Shown: positions 1 through 6,905 of the stretch, piece by piece
Numbering within the stretch: position 1 is the first letter of the stretch
How the letters are laid out: the number at the start of each line of letters is the position of its first letter
Origin: Streptomyces venezuelae
GTDB taxonomy: Bacteria > Actinomycetota > Actinomycetes > Streptomycetales > Streptomycetaceae
Direction: 5' to 3'
Assembly (NCBI RefSeq): GCF_008642275.1
Contig: NZ_CP029189.1
Coordinates: 930,001-994,000 of the forward strand
Length of the DNA stretch: 64,000 nucleotides
Position numbers and translations under genes: made by a program
The notes under the pieces: model-generated
What the model was told of the DNA's origin: nothing
Seen by the model: only the letters and a program-made list of their open reading frames with translations
Database searches by the model: none

Positions 1-1482
1 CAGGGGCAGGCCCAGCTCCGCGGCGACGGACCGCCCCGCGGCACGCCACGGCGCGTCCTCGGAGCACAGCAGGACGAACGAGCGCTCATAGAGGTCCACG
101 GTGGACTTGGGCTCCGGATCCCCCGGACCGCAGAGCCACATGTGCGGCGCGCGACTGCCCGGGTCGCCGCAGAGCCGCATCCGCTCGGGCACGACCGGCC
201 GGTCCGGGTCGGCTCCCAGCACGGCGCCCCGGTTGTAGCGGTAGCCCATGGCCACGGAGAGAACCCCGCCCTGCCGGCCGCCGCCGGGCACGGAGTCCGG
301 GCCGCCCTCGGGCGCCGCCCCGGAGGCGGACGGGGGCTCCAGGTCGGGTTCGTACCCCGGGTGGCTGTGCTCCGCCGACCGCGCCGAGGCGCGCTCGCTC
401 GTCGCCCGGGCCACCGGCAGCCGCTCGGCCTCGTAGGTCTGCAGCAGCCCCGGACCGGCCGAACCGTCCAGCACCGCGGCGAGCTTCCAGGCGATGTTGT
501 GGGCGTCCTGGATGCCGGTGTTCGAGCCGAACGCCCCGGTGGGGGACATCTCGTGGGCGGAGTCGCCGGCCAGGAAGACCCGGCCGACCGCGTAGCGCTC
601 GGCGACCCGCTCGGCGGCGTGCCACGGGGCCTTCCCGGTGACCTCGACGTCCAGGTCGGGGGCGCCGACGGCCCGGCGGATGTGCTCCACGCAGCGCTCG
701 TCGGTGAAGTCCTCCAGCGTCTCGCCCCGGTCCGGGTGCCAGGGCGCGTGGAAGACCCACCGCTCGCCGTTGTCGACCGGCAGCAGGGCGCCGTCGGCAT
801 CGGGCTTGGTCAGGTAGCACACGATGAAACGCCGGTCGCCGACCACGTGGGGCAGCATCCGGGACCGGAAGGTGATGCTCACGTTGTGGAAGAGGTCCCC
901 GGAGCCGCTCTGGCCGATCCGGAGCGCCTCCCGCACGGGGCTGCGTGGCCCGTCCGCCGCGACGAGGTAGTCCGCGCGCACCGTGCTGTGCTCCCCGGTC
1001 TCCCGGTTCTTCACGATCGCGGTGACCCCGCCCGGGTCCTGGTCGAAGGAGAGGAGTTCGGTGGAGAACCGCAGGTCGGCTCCGAGTGAGGGGGTCACGG
1101 ACATCAGGACCGGCTCGATGTCGTTCTGGCTGCACAGGCACCATGTCGCCGGACTGAAGCGCGCGAGCGCACCACCCGGGTCGATTTCCTCGAAGAGCCA
1201 CTCCTGGTCGTCACCGGTCAGCGAGCCGCCCTGCATGATGCCGTGGTTGTCCGCCAGGACCGAGGCGGCCTCACGGATCCGGTCCTCGACACGGGCGACC
1301 CGGAACAGTTCCATCGTCCGCACGTTGATACCGCGTCCGCGTGGGTGCATCGAGGTACCCGCGTGCTTCTCGACCACCATGTGGGGGATGCCATGCCGGC
1401 CGAGGAAGAGCGAGGTGCACAGACCCACCAGCGAGCCGCCCACGATGAGGACCGGGACGTGGTGGTCGACGTTTTCCTTCAT
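1..1482 (-). CDS. FAD-dependent aromatic hydroxylase (truncated at window edge)
   Basis: This is a flavoprotein monooxygenase of the PheA/TfdB/UbiH type, the kind that hydroxylates aromatic polyketides with FAD and NADPH. The visible 494 residues begin with an FAD dinucleotide-binding motif (VLIVGGSLVGL, about residues 10-20). They continue with the DG motif (AADGPRSPVR, about 175) and the second FAD motif (AGDSAHEMSP, about 304). The C-terminal thioredoxin-like part is cut by position 1. The ATG at 1482 is preceded by a weak GGAAGAG. The gene is divergent from a SchA/CurD-type gene, the arrangement I recall for the hydroxylase of whiE-like spore pigment loci. The family call is firm; the substrate is inferred from context. 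Confidence 0.9.
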   Translation of the reverse strand, partial: MKENVDHHVPVLIVGGSLVGLCTSLFLGRHGIPHMVVEKHAGTSMHPRGRGINVRTMELFRVARVEDRIREAASVLADNHGIMQGGSLTGDDQEWLFEEIDPGGALARFSPATWCLCSQNDIEPVLMSVTPSLGADLRFSTELLSFDQDPGGVTAIVKNRETGEHSTVRADYLVAADGPRSPVREALRIGQSGSGDLFHNVSITFRSRMLPHVVGDRRFIVCYLTKPDADGALLPVDNGERWVFHAPWHPDRGETLEDFTDERCVEHIRRAVGAPDLDVEVTGKAPWHAAERVAERYAVGRVFLAGDSAHEMSPTGAFGSNTGIQDAHNIAWKLAAVLDGSAGPGLLQTYEAERLPVARATSERASARSAEHSHPGYEPDLEPPSASGAAPEGGPDSVPGGGRQGGVLSVAMGYRYNRGAVLGADPDRPVVPERMRLCGDPGSRAPHMWLCGPGDPEPKSTVDLYERSFVLLCSEDAPWRAAGRSVAAELGLPL

Positions 1483-1628
1483 GGCTCTTCCATGCCCTGT
1501 GCGAGGCCGCTTCCCTCGCTCGTTCACCCGCTTGGTTCTCTCCTCTCGCGCCGCAGGGATTACGGGACAACGATCGGTTCGGGTGGCGCCGCCCGTGGCG
1601 ACCGTGTGGTCTCGAAGGAGTGTGAACG

Positions 1629-2795
1629 ATGACAACCTTGTCGGAACGGATATCCCAGTCCGCCTTCGACGGCTCGAGACTTCGGGTCGTGCTGCTGCTG
1701 GATCTGTACGACGGTGCGCAGAATCAGTTTCTCGAGGTGTACGAACGTCTCCAGCAGCAGGTGTCCTCCGTCCCCGGACACATCAGTGACGAGTTGTGCC
1801 AGTCGATCGAGAACCCGTCGCAGTGGCTCATCACCAGCGAGTGGGAGAGCGCACCGCGGTTCTTGGCCTGGATCAACAGCGAGGAACACGTCGCGTCGGT
1901 GCAGCCGCTGCACGGCTGTGTACGGGACACCCGCTCGCTGCGTTTCAGCGTGCTGCGGGAGATCGGCAAGGGGCCGAGTCCCGGCTCCCCCTCCCCCACC
2001 GGCCCGCCCTCCGCCGCCTCACCGGACGCCGCGGACCGGGCGCGGGGCAGCCTCCAGGTCGCGCCCCGGCGCGGTGACGGCGTGGTCCGCCACGCGCTCA
2101 CCTTCACCGTGAAGCCCGGCAGCGAGCCGGTGGTGGCGGAGCTCCTGGCCGGGTACACGTCCCCGCAGGCCCAGGTCGACGAGAGCACCCGGCTGCGCCG
2201 CACCTCGCTCTTCATGCACGGCAACCGTGTCGTGCGGGCGGTCGAGGTCGAGGGCGACCTGCTGGCGGCCCTGCGGCACGTGTCCCAGCAGCCCGAGGTA
2301 CGGGCGCTGGAGGAGGCCATCAACCCGTATCTGGAGCAGGACCGGGATCTCAGCGACCCCGGATCGGCCCGCGTGTTCTTCACCCGGGCGGCGCTCCCTG
2401 CGGTACACCATGTGGCGGCCGGCGGACGCGAGGGCACGGACGTCGGGCGGCACGCCCTCTTCTACCCGGCGAAGGACGGATGCGGCATGGCGCTCGCCCG
2501 GCTGCTCGCCGGGCAGGACGAGGCGGCCGTGGACGACCCGACGAGCCCCGTCGAGAGCAGCACCGTCTTCCAGCGCGACGACATCGTCGTGCGCCTCCTC
2601 GACCTGCGCGGCCCGCTCGACGCGCGCCCCGCACTGGCCCTCGGCGTCGAGGGCGGCCACAAGGCGGCCGTGCTCGCCCGGCTGCTCGACAGCGCCAAGG
2701 ACGGCGTACCCACCACCGACCAGGAGATCTCCCGCTTCCTCGCGCGCTCCGAAATGCGCCTGATCACCGACCGGCGTTCGCCGGTCCAAGCCTGA
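1629..2795 (+). CDS. ABM domain fused to SchA/CurD-like domains
   Basis: The 388-residue protein has an N-terminal antibiotic-biosynthesis-monooxygenase-like ferredoxin fold (about residues 18-112; LITSEWES and FLAWINSEEH are visible). A Pro/Ser-rich linker (113-140) follows, then two SchA/CurD-like segments (about 155-262 and 275-385) that share the phrases RHALTF/RHALFY and a following strand. SchA/CurD domains are known from spore-pigment and curamycin-type type II PKS clusters, and their biochemical role is not established. The ATG at 1629 follows AAGGAG in the stretch just upstream. Fourteen bases separate its stop from the ACP start, so the two genes are probably co-transcribed. Confidence 0.85.
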   Translation: MTTLSERISQSAFDGSRLRVVLLLDLYDGAQNQFLEVYERLQQQVSSVPGHISDELCQSIENPSQWLITSEWESAPRFLAWINSEEHVASVQPLHGCVRDTRSLRFSVLREIGKGPSPGSPSPTGPPSAASPDAADRARGSLQVAPRRGDGVVRHALTFTVKPGSEPVVAELLAGYTSPQAQVDESTRLRRTSLFMHGNRVVRAVEVEGDLLAALRHVSQQPEVRALEEAINPYLEQDRDLSDPGSARVFFTRAALPAVHHVAAGGREGTDVGRHALFYPAKDGCGMALARLLAGQDEAAVDDPTSPVESSTVFQRDDIVVRLLDLRGPLDARPALALGVEGGHKAAVLARLLDSAKDGVPTTDQEISRFLARSEMRLITDRRSPVQA

Positions 2796-2808
2796 GGAGT
2801 TGTCCGTC

Positions 2809-3060
2809 ATGACCGCTCGACTGACCATGGAAGAACTGGCCGCCCTGATGAAGAAGGGGGCCGGCATCACCGTCGACCCCGCGGCCATGGCGAGCCGCCC
2901 CGACTCGGGCTTCGACGAGTGGGGGCTCGACTCCCTGGGCCTCCTCGGCATCGTCGGTGAGCTGGAGAACCGGCACAGCAAGCCGCTGCCGGCCGACGCG
3001 GACCGGTGCAAGTCCCCGCGCGAGTTCCTCGACCTCGTCAACAGCGCCCTGGCGGCCTGA
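2809..3060 (+). CDS. Type II acyl carrier protein
   Basis: This 83-residue free ACP carries the phosphopantetheine attachment motif in WGLDSLGLLG (Ser about residue 45), followed by an acidic helix (GELENR). Such proteins carry the growing chain in type II polyketide or fatty acid synthesis. I chose the ATG at 2809 rather than the TTG at 2800 because GAGGAG at 2794-2799 sits 9 nt upstream of it; that ribosome site overlaps the stop of the preceding gene, suggesting coupling. A strong hairpin follows at 3088-3118. No ketosynthase, chain-length factor or cyclase gene is adjacent, so its partner synthase is either left of the window or elsewhere. Confidence 0.9.
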   Translation: MTARLTMEELAALMKKGAGITVDPAAMASRPDSGFDEWGLDSLGLLGIVGELENRHSKPLPADADRCKSPREFLDLVNSALAA

Positions 3061-3087
3061 CGACGACGCCCGGGACACCGCGTACGC

Positions 3088-3118
3088 CCTCGAGACCGGC
3101 CCGGTGCCGGTCTCGAGG
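3088..3118. terminator. Bidirectional terminator hairpin
   Basis: A perfect 13-bp stem, CCTCGAGACCGGC (3088-3100) against GCCGGTCTCGAGG (3106-3118), with a 5-nt loop. It lies between the convergent ACP and methyltransferase genes and could serve both strands. There is no U tract, as is usual in Streptomyces. Confidence 0.8.
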
Positions 3119-3142
3119 CGTGCGGTGCTATGCCGGCCGGGG

Positions 3143-4201
3143 TCACCCGGGCACGGTGCACTCGAACGCGTGCAGGTACGCGTTGACCGGCCGGATCTCG
3201 CCGATCACCAGTCCGGCGTCCTCCATGCGGGCGCAGAGGCTCGCCTTGGTGTGCTTCGCGCCGCCGACGTTGAGGAGCAGCAGCAGGTCCATGGCCGTGG
3301 TGAACTTCATCGACGGGGTGTCGTCGACCAGGTTCTCGATGATGACGACCCTGGATCCGGGGCGGGCCGCGTCGACGACGTTGGCGAGGGTCCTGCGGGT
3401 GCTGTCGTCGTCCCACTCCAGGATGTTCTTGATGATGTACATGTCGGCGTCGACGGGGATGGCCTCCCGGCAGTCCCCGGGGACGATCTCGGCCCGTGCC
3501 GCGAGCGGACCGTCCTCCCGCAGCCGCGGATCCGCGTTCGCCGCGACGCCCGGCAGGTCGAGCAGGACGCCCCGTACGGCCGGGTGCTTCTCCAGCAGGC
3601 TCGCCAGCACGTGTCCCTGGCCGCCGCCGATGTCCGCGACGACCGAGATCCCGGTGAGGTCGAGGAGTTCCGCGACGTCCAGCGCCGACTGCATGCTGGA
3701 GGTGGTCATGGCCCGGTTGAACACGTGGGCCGACTCGTGCGCGTCCTGGTGCAGGTAGTCGAAGAAGCCCTTGCCGTAGAGCTCCTGGAAGACGCTGCCG
3801 CCGGACCGGACGGCGTCGTCGAGCCGGGGCCAGGCCTGCCAGGTCCAGGGCTCCGTGCACCACAGGGCGATGTAGCGCAGGCTGTGCGGGTCGTCCTCGC
3901 GCAGCAGCCGCGACATCTCGGTGTGGACGAACTTCCCGTCCTCCGTCTCCGCGAAGATCCCGTAGCAGGACAGGGCGCGGAGCAGCCGTTGCAGGGGCAG
4001 CGGCTCGGAGCCGACGGCGGCCGCGAGTTCGGTGGCGGTGGCGGGCGACTCGCCGAGGGCGTCGGCCACCGTGAGGCGGGCCGCGGCCCGTACGGCGGCG
4101 GCGCAGGCCGCTCCGAAGACGAGCTCCCGCAGGCGCATGGCCGGCTGGGGGGTGTGCTGGGGGGAGGGGATCGGGGTCGGGGTGGGACTTACCGTGGTCA
4201 T
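3143..4201 (-). CDS. SAM-dependent O-methyltransferase (family 2)
   Basis: The 352-residue protein has the class of small-molecule O-methyltransferases found in aromatic polyketide pathways (DnrK/TcmN-like). An N-terminal winged-helix dimerisation domain (about 20-110) precedes a Rossmann domain with the SAM motif VVADIGGGQGHVL (about 184-196) and an acidic strand end (GVLLDLPGV). The usual HDW catalytic segment reads ILEWDDD here, so the canonical general-base His is absent. The ATG at 4201 has GCGAGG upstream. It is convergent with the ACP gene and lies 35 nt downstream of the beta-helix gene on the same strand. The family is sure; activity and substrate are not. Confidence 0.88.
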   Translation of the reverse strand: MTTVSPTPTPIPSPQHTPQPAMRLRELVFGAACAAAVRAAARLTVADALGESPATATELAAAVGSEPLPLQRLLRALSCYGIFAETEDGKFVHTEMSRLLREDDPHSLRYIALWCTEPWTWQAWPRLDDAVRSGGSVFQELYGKGFFDYLHQDAHESAHVFNRAMTTSSMQSALDVAELLDLTGISVVADIGGGQGHVLASLLEKHPAVRGVLLDLPGVAANADPRLREDGPLAARAEIVPGDCREAIPVDADMYIIKNILEWDDDSTRRTLANVVDAARPGSRVVIIENLVDDTPSMKFTTAMDLLLLLNVGGAKHTKASLCARMEDAGLVIGEIRPVNAYLHAFECTVPG

Positions 4202-4236
4202 GAGGCCTCGCTTCTGCTGATCAGGGGGGTCACGCG

Positions 4237-5400
4237 TCAGCACATCCCGGCCGGTACGGAGGATGCGCACCGGTTGTTGACGAACCGGTTGCCCGTTCCG
4301 GTCCCCTGGTTGGCCAGGTCCGCCGGCTTGTTGTCCCGCACCACGTTGTCCCGGATGACGTTGTCGGTGTTCGTCGCGCCCACGAAGCTCTTGAACAGCA
4401 GGATTCCGCCGGACAGCGGGGAGGCTCCGACGTTGCCGCGGATGTCGTTCGAGCGCACGACCGTTTCCTCGGCTCCGGTGAGGACGATGCCGGCGCCCTG
4501 GATGTCGGGGAGGCGGCTGTTGCCCTTGCAGAACTTGTTGTTCTCGTGGATCCGGTTGTTGCGGATGGTCATGTCCCCGGCGCCGGGCTCGCCCTCGTCG
4601 CCGACGACGAAGATGCCGCCGCAGTTGCCGGTGAGGGTGTTGCCGTAGACGGAGAGGTTCCGGACGCGCCTGACGGTGACACCGATCCGGTTGCCGGTCA
4701 GCGTGTTCCTGCGGACCACGGCGCCCAGGGTGTCGGTGGCGCCGCCCTCCCGGTCGACGGTGTTGGCGATGAAGAGGCCCGACTCGGCGTTGTCGCGGGC
4801 GGTGTTGTCGCGGAAGAGCCCGCGGGTGGAACGCTCCTGGGCGATGCCCCAGGTGCCGTTCTTCTCGGAGATCACCCGCTGGACGCTCAGCCGGTCGGTG
4901 TAGGAGGCCCAGATGCCGTTGCGCTTGAAGCCCGAGACGGTCAGCGACCGGATGTCCACGCCGACGACGGGCTGCTCCGCCGTCCCCATGACGCAGATTC
5001 CGGAGTCGGCCTGCGAGCAGGCGAGCGCGCGGCCGCTCGGCGCCGTCGTCGCGGCCGGTGCGGTCGCCGCTCCGGGTGCCGCCGGCGCCGCGGAACCGCC
5101 GGTGGCCGGCGGTGCCACGGGCGTGGCCGGGGTGACGGCGGTGACCGGCGGCTTGATCACCGTCCGGGCACCGAACCCGCGCAGGGTCAGCCGCTTGGTG
5201 ATCAGCACGTTCTCGTAGTAGGTGCCGGGCATGACGGTGATGATGTCGCCCGGCCTGGCGTAGTTCACCGCGTCCTGGATCGAGTCGCCCGGGTGCACTC
5301 TGCGTCCGGCCTCGGCGGCGGCGGGCGGCGCGAGCACGCCGAGACCTGCGGCCATGACGACAGCGATGCACGTGAGGGGCTTGATTTGTCGGTTCGTCAC
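4237..5400 (-). CDS. Secreted right-handed beta-helix protein
   Basis: The 387-residue protein starts at GTG 5400 with a Sec signal peptide (hydrophobic CIAVVMAAGLGVLAPP, Ala-rich cleavage region near residue 30). HPGDSIQDAV and PGDIITVMPGTYYENV follow, the classic first turns of a pectate-lyase/NosD-type parallel beta-helix. Repeated short units such as IRNNRIHENN, VRSNDIRGN and IRDNVVRDN fill the C-terminal half. An Ala/Pro-rich insert lies at about residues 75-115. Longer in-frame starts exist upstream, but they would place non-signal sequence before the signal peptide. Such proteins are polysaccharide lyases, epimerases or structural surface proteins; no catalytic motif tells which. It lies 35 nt upstream of the methyltransferase, so co-transcription is possible. 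Confidence 0.8.
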   Translation of the reverse strand: MTNRQIKPLTCIAVVMAAGLGVLAPPAAAEAGRRVHPGDSIQDAVNYARPGDIITVMPGTYYENVLITKRLTLRGFGARTVIKPPVTAVTPATPVAPPATGGSAAPAAPGAATAPAATTAPSGRALACSQADSGICVMGTAEQPVVGVDIRSLTVSGFKRNGIWASYTDRLSVQRVISEKNGTWGIAQERSTRGLFRDNTARDNAESGLFIANTVDREGGATDTLGAVVRRNTLTGNRIGVTVRRVRNLSVYGNTLTGNCGGIFVVGDEGEPGAGDMTIRNNRIHENNKFCKGNSRLPDIQGAGIVLTGAEETVVRSNDIRGNVGASPLSGGILLFKSFVGATNTDNVIRDNVVRDNKPADLANQGTGTGNRFVNNRCASSVPAGMC

Positions 5401-5548
5401 GATGCCGAAGTTATGGGCGTTTACGGCCGCTCGCCACACCATGCGAGCGGATGGATACACCCCGTGGGCAAACGGCCGCATTTTGCCGTCCGGAGGAGTG
5501 GATAGTCGTACTCCGGGAGACGGCCGAACGGGGTGACGCCCGATCAGC

Positions 5549-5579
5549 TCCGGGCCCACGGCGTGTCGCCGGGCCCGGA
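5549..5579 (-). terminator. Terminator hairpin after the DM13 gene
   Basis: TCCGGGCCC (5549-5557) pairs with GGGCCCGGA (5571-5579); the 13-nt loop can form a smaller GGCG/CGCC hairpin. It lies just downstream of the minus-strand DM13 gene. Confidence 0.65.
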
Positions 5580-5596
5580 CGGACCCCGGCGGCGCC

Positions 5597-6139
5597 TCAC
5601 ACGGCGGTCAGGGACGCCGCTCCGAAGGAGACGTCGAAGCGGTCGCACCAGATGGTGACGCTGGTGAACTCGGCGACGTTCACGTCGGCGGGCACGGGGT
5701 AGTTCTGGTCCCCCTTGTTGCCCTTGAGCTTGCCGAGGCTCGTGTGCTTGCCGTCGTCGAAGACGCGCCAGCCCGCCACCCCCTCCTTCACCGGGGCGTC
5801 GGTCAGCCACACCCGCAGGTCCGGGCCGTTGCTGGTGTCGAGGTCCGTCAGCCGCAGGGTGTGGGACCCGTCGGGAAGCCGGATGAGCTCCACCGCGCCG
5901 GTGGTGCTGTGCTCGTGGCTGATGAGCGTCCCCCGGGCCACGGTCACCGGGCCGGCCGCGGCGCCCGGTGCGGCCGCCGGCGCGCCCGGCACCGACGGCG
6001 AGGCGGCCGGGAGGGCCTCGCGGACGGTCTCGTCCTGCCACAGCTTCCACGGCTGCAGCCAGTACAGCGCCACTGCCAGCACCACCGCCGCCGCGACCGA
6101 TGCTCCGCCCCACAGCCGTCCGCGCCTTGTCCGTGTCAC
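5597..6139 (-). CDS. DM13-domain membrane-anchored protein
   Basis: The 180-residue protein has a short basic N terminus, one transmembrane segment (about 11-30, ending WLQPWKLW), an Ala/Pro-rich linker and a DM13 domain (about 66-178). DM13 hallmarks are visible: STTGAVELIRL, NGPDLRVWLTD, and the conserved Cys in IWCDRFDVSFGAASL. DM13 domains have been proposed to take part in electron transfer or cell-surface redox chemistry; in bacteria this is not proven. The GTG at 6139 follows a purine run GAGGAAGAGGGAA. The domain faces outward if the single anchor is N-in. It appears monocistronic. Confidence 0.82.
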   Translation of the reverse strand: MTRTRRGRLWGGASVAAAVVLAVALYWLQPWKLWQDETVREALPAASPSVPGAPAAAPGAAAGPVTVARGTLISHEHSTTGAVELIRLPDGSHTLRLTDLDTSNGPDLRVWLTDAPVKEGVAGWRVFDDGKHTSLGKLKGNKGDQNYPVPADVNVAEFTSVTIWCDRFDVSFGAASLTAV

Positions 6140-6392
6140 TGCCGTTCCCTCTTCCTCGTTTTGCCGGTCCCTGTGGATTCAACGCGTCCGGGCCGCCGTG
6201 CGCCATGCCCGCACCGGTGACGAAAGTCTTACGCCGCCCCACCCGGCCGTTGCCCGCCGCTGCGCGTCCCGCCTGGTGACGGGGGGTTTCCCGGACGCTG
6301 CCGGGATGGGCAACGGGCAACCCGTCGACCCCGGTGCGGGCCGGGGGCAGGCTGAAGCCGTCAGCACGAGGCAAGCACCACAAGGGGAAATC

Positions 6393-6755
6393 ATGCGCAA
6401 GATGTTCCGCGGCGCCGCCGCACTCGCCACCTCCGTCGTCGCCGTGATCGCGCTCAGCGGTACGGTCGAGGCCAAGCCGGCCGACGCGTGGGCCGGATGC
6501 CCGGACGGGGCGGTCTGCATCTACCCTCAGAACCAGAACCCCGCCGTCAAGCCGACGCACGTCTTCTACGCCTACGGGGCACACAACCTGAGCAACCAGT
6601 TCGGGAACCACTGGGTGCTCAACAACCAGTACGGCGGTGCGACCGCAAACCTGTGCACGGGCTCCGGAGGCTCGGGCTGCGGCAGCCCCATCGCCGCCAA
6701 GACCGGTGTGTACGCGGACCTCACGCCCATCAACTCGGTCCGGCTCAACCCGTAG
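6393..6755 (+). CDS. Secreted peptidase inhibitor I36-like protein
   Basis: The 120-residue exported protein has a signal peptide (MRKMFRGAAALATSVVAVIA, cleavage near VEAKPADA). Its small mature domain begins CPDGAVCIY, the start pattern of the Streptomyces metalloproteinase inhibitor / I36 family. Four Cys are visible in the mature part (CPDGAVC; LCTGSGGSGC), enough for two disulfides. The ATG at 6393 has AAGGGGAAA upstream. Many I36-like proteins are annotated as inhibitors by fold alone, so inhibition is inferred. It is monocistronic, with a hairpin terminator 19 nt after the stop. Confidence 0.8.
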   Translation: MRKMFRGAAALATSVVAVIALSGTVEAKPADAWAGCPDGAVCIYPQNQNPAVKPTHVFYAYGAHNLSNQFGNHWVLNNQYGGATANLCTGSGGSGCGSPIAAKTGVYADLTPINSVRLNP

Positions 6756-6773
6756 CCGCGCCCCCGACAGGAC

Positions 6774-6810
6774 GGCGTGCGGAGCCGCCCGCGCGGTGGC
6801 TCCGCACGCC
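6774..6810 (+). terminator. Terminator after the I36-like gene
   Basis: A perfect 13-bp stem, GGCGTGCGGAGCC (6774-6786) with GGCTCCGCACGCC (6798-6810), and an 11-nt loop. It follows the I36-like stop by 19 nt. Confidence 0.8.
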
Positions 6811-6905
6811 CGTGTACCGGTCATACCGGTTCGAAGAGGCGGATGTCCGCCCCACCCCCGCTGTAGCCTGGGCGCTCCCGTACCGCTGCCTGGGCGCGCA
6901 CTGCC

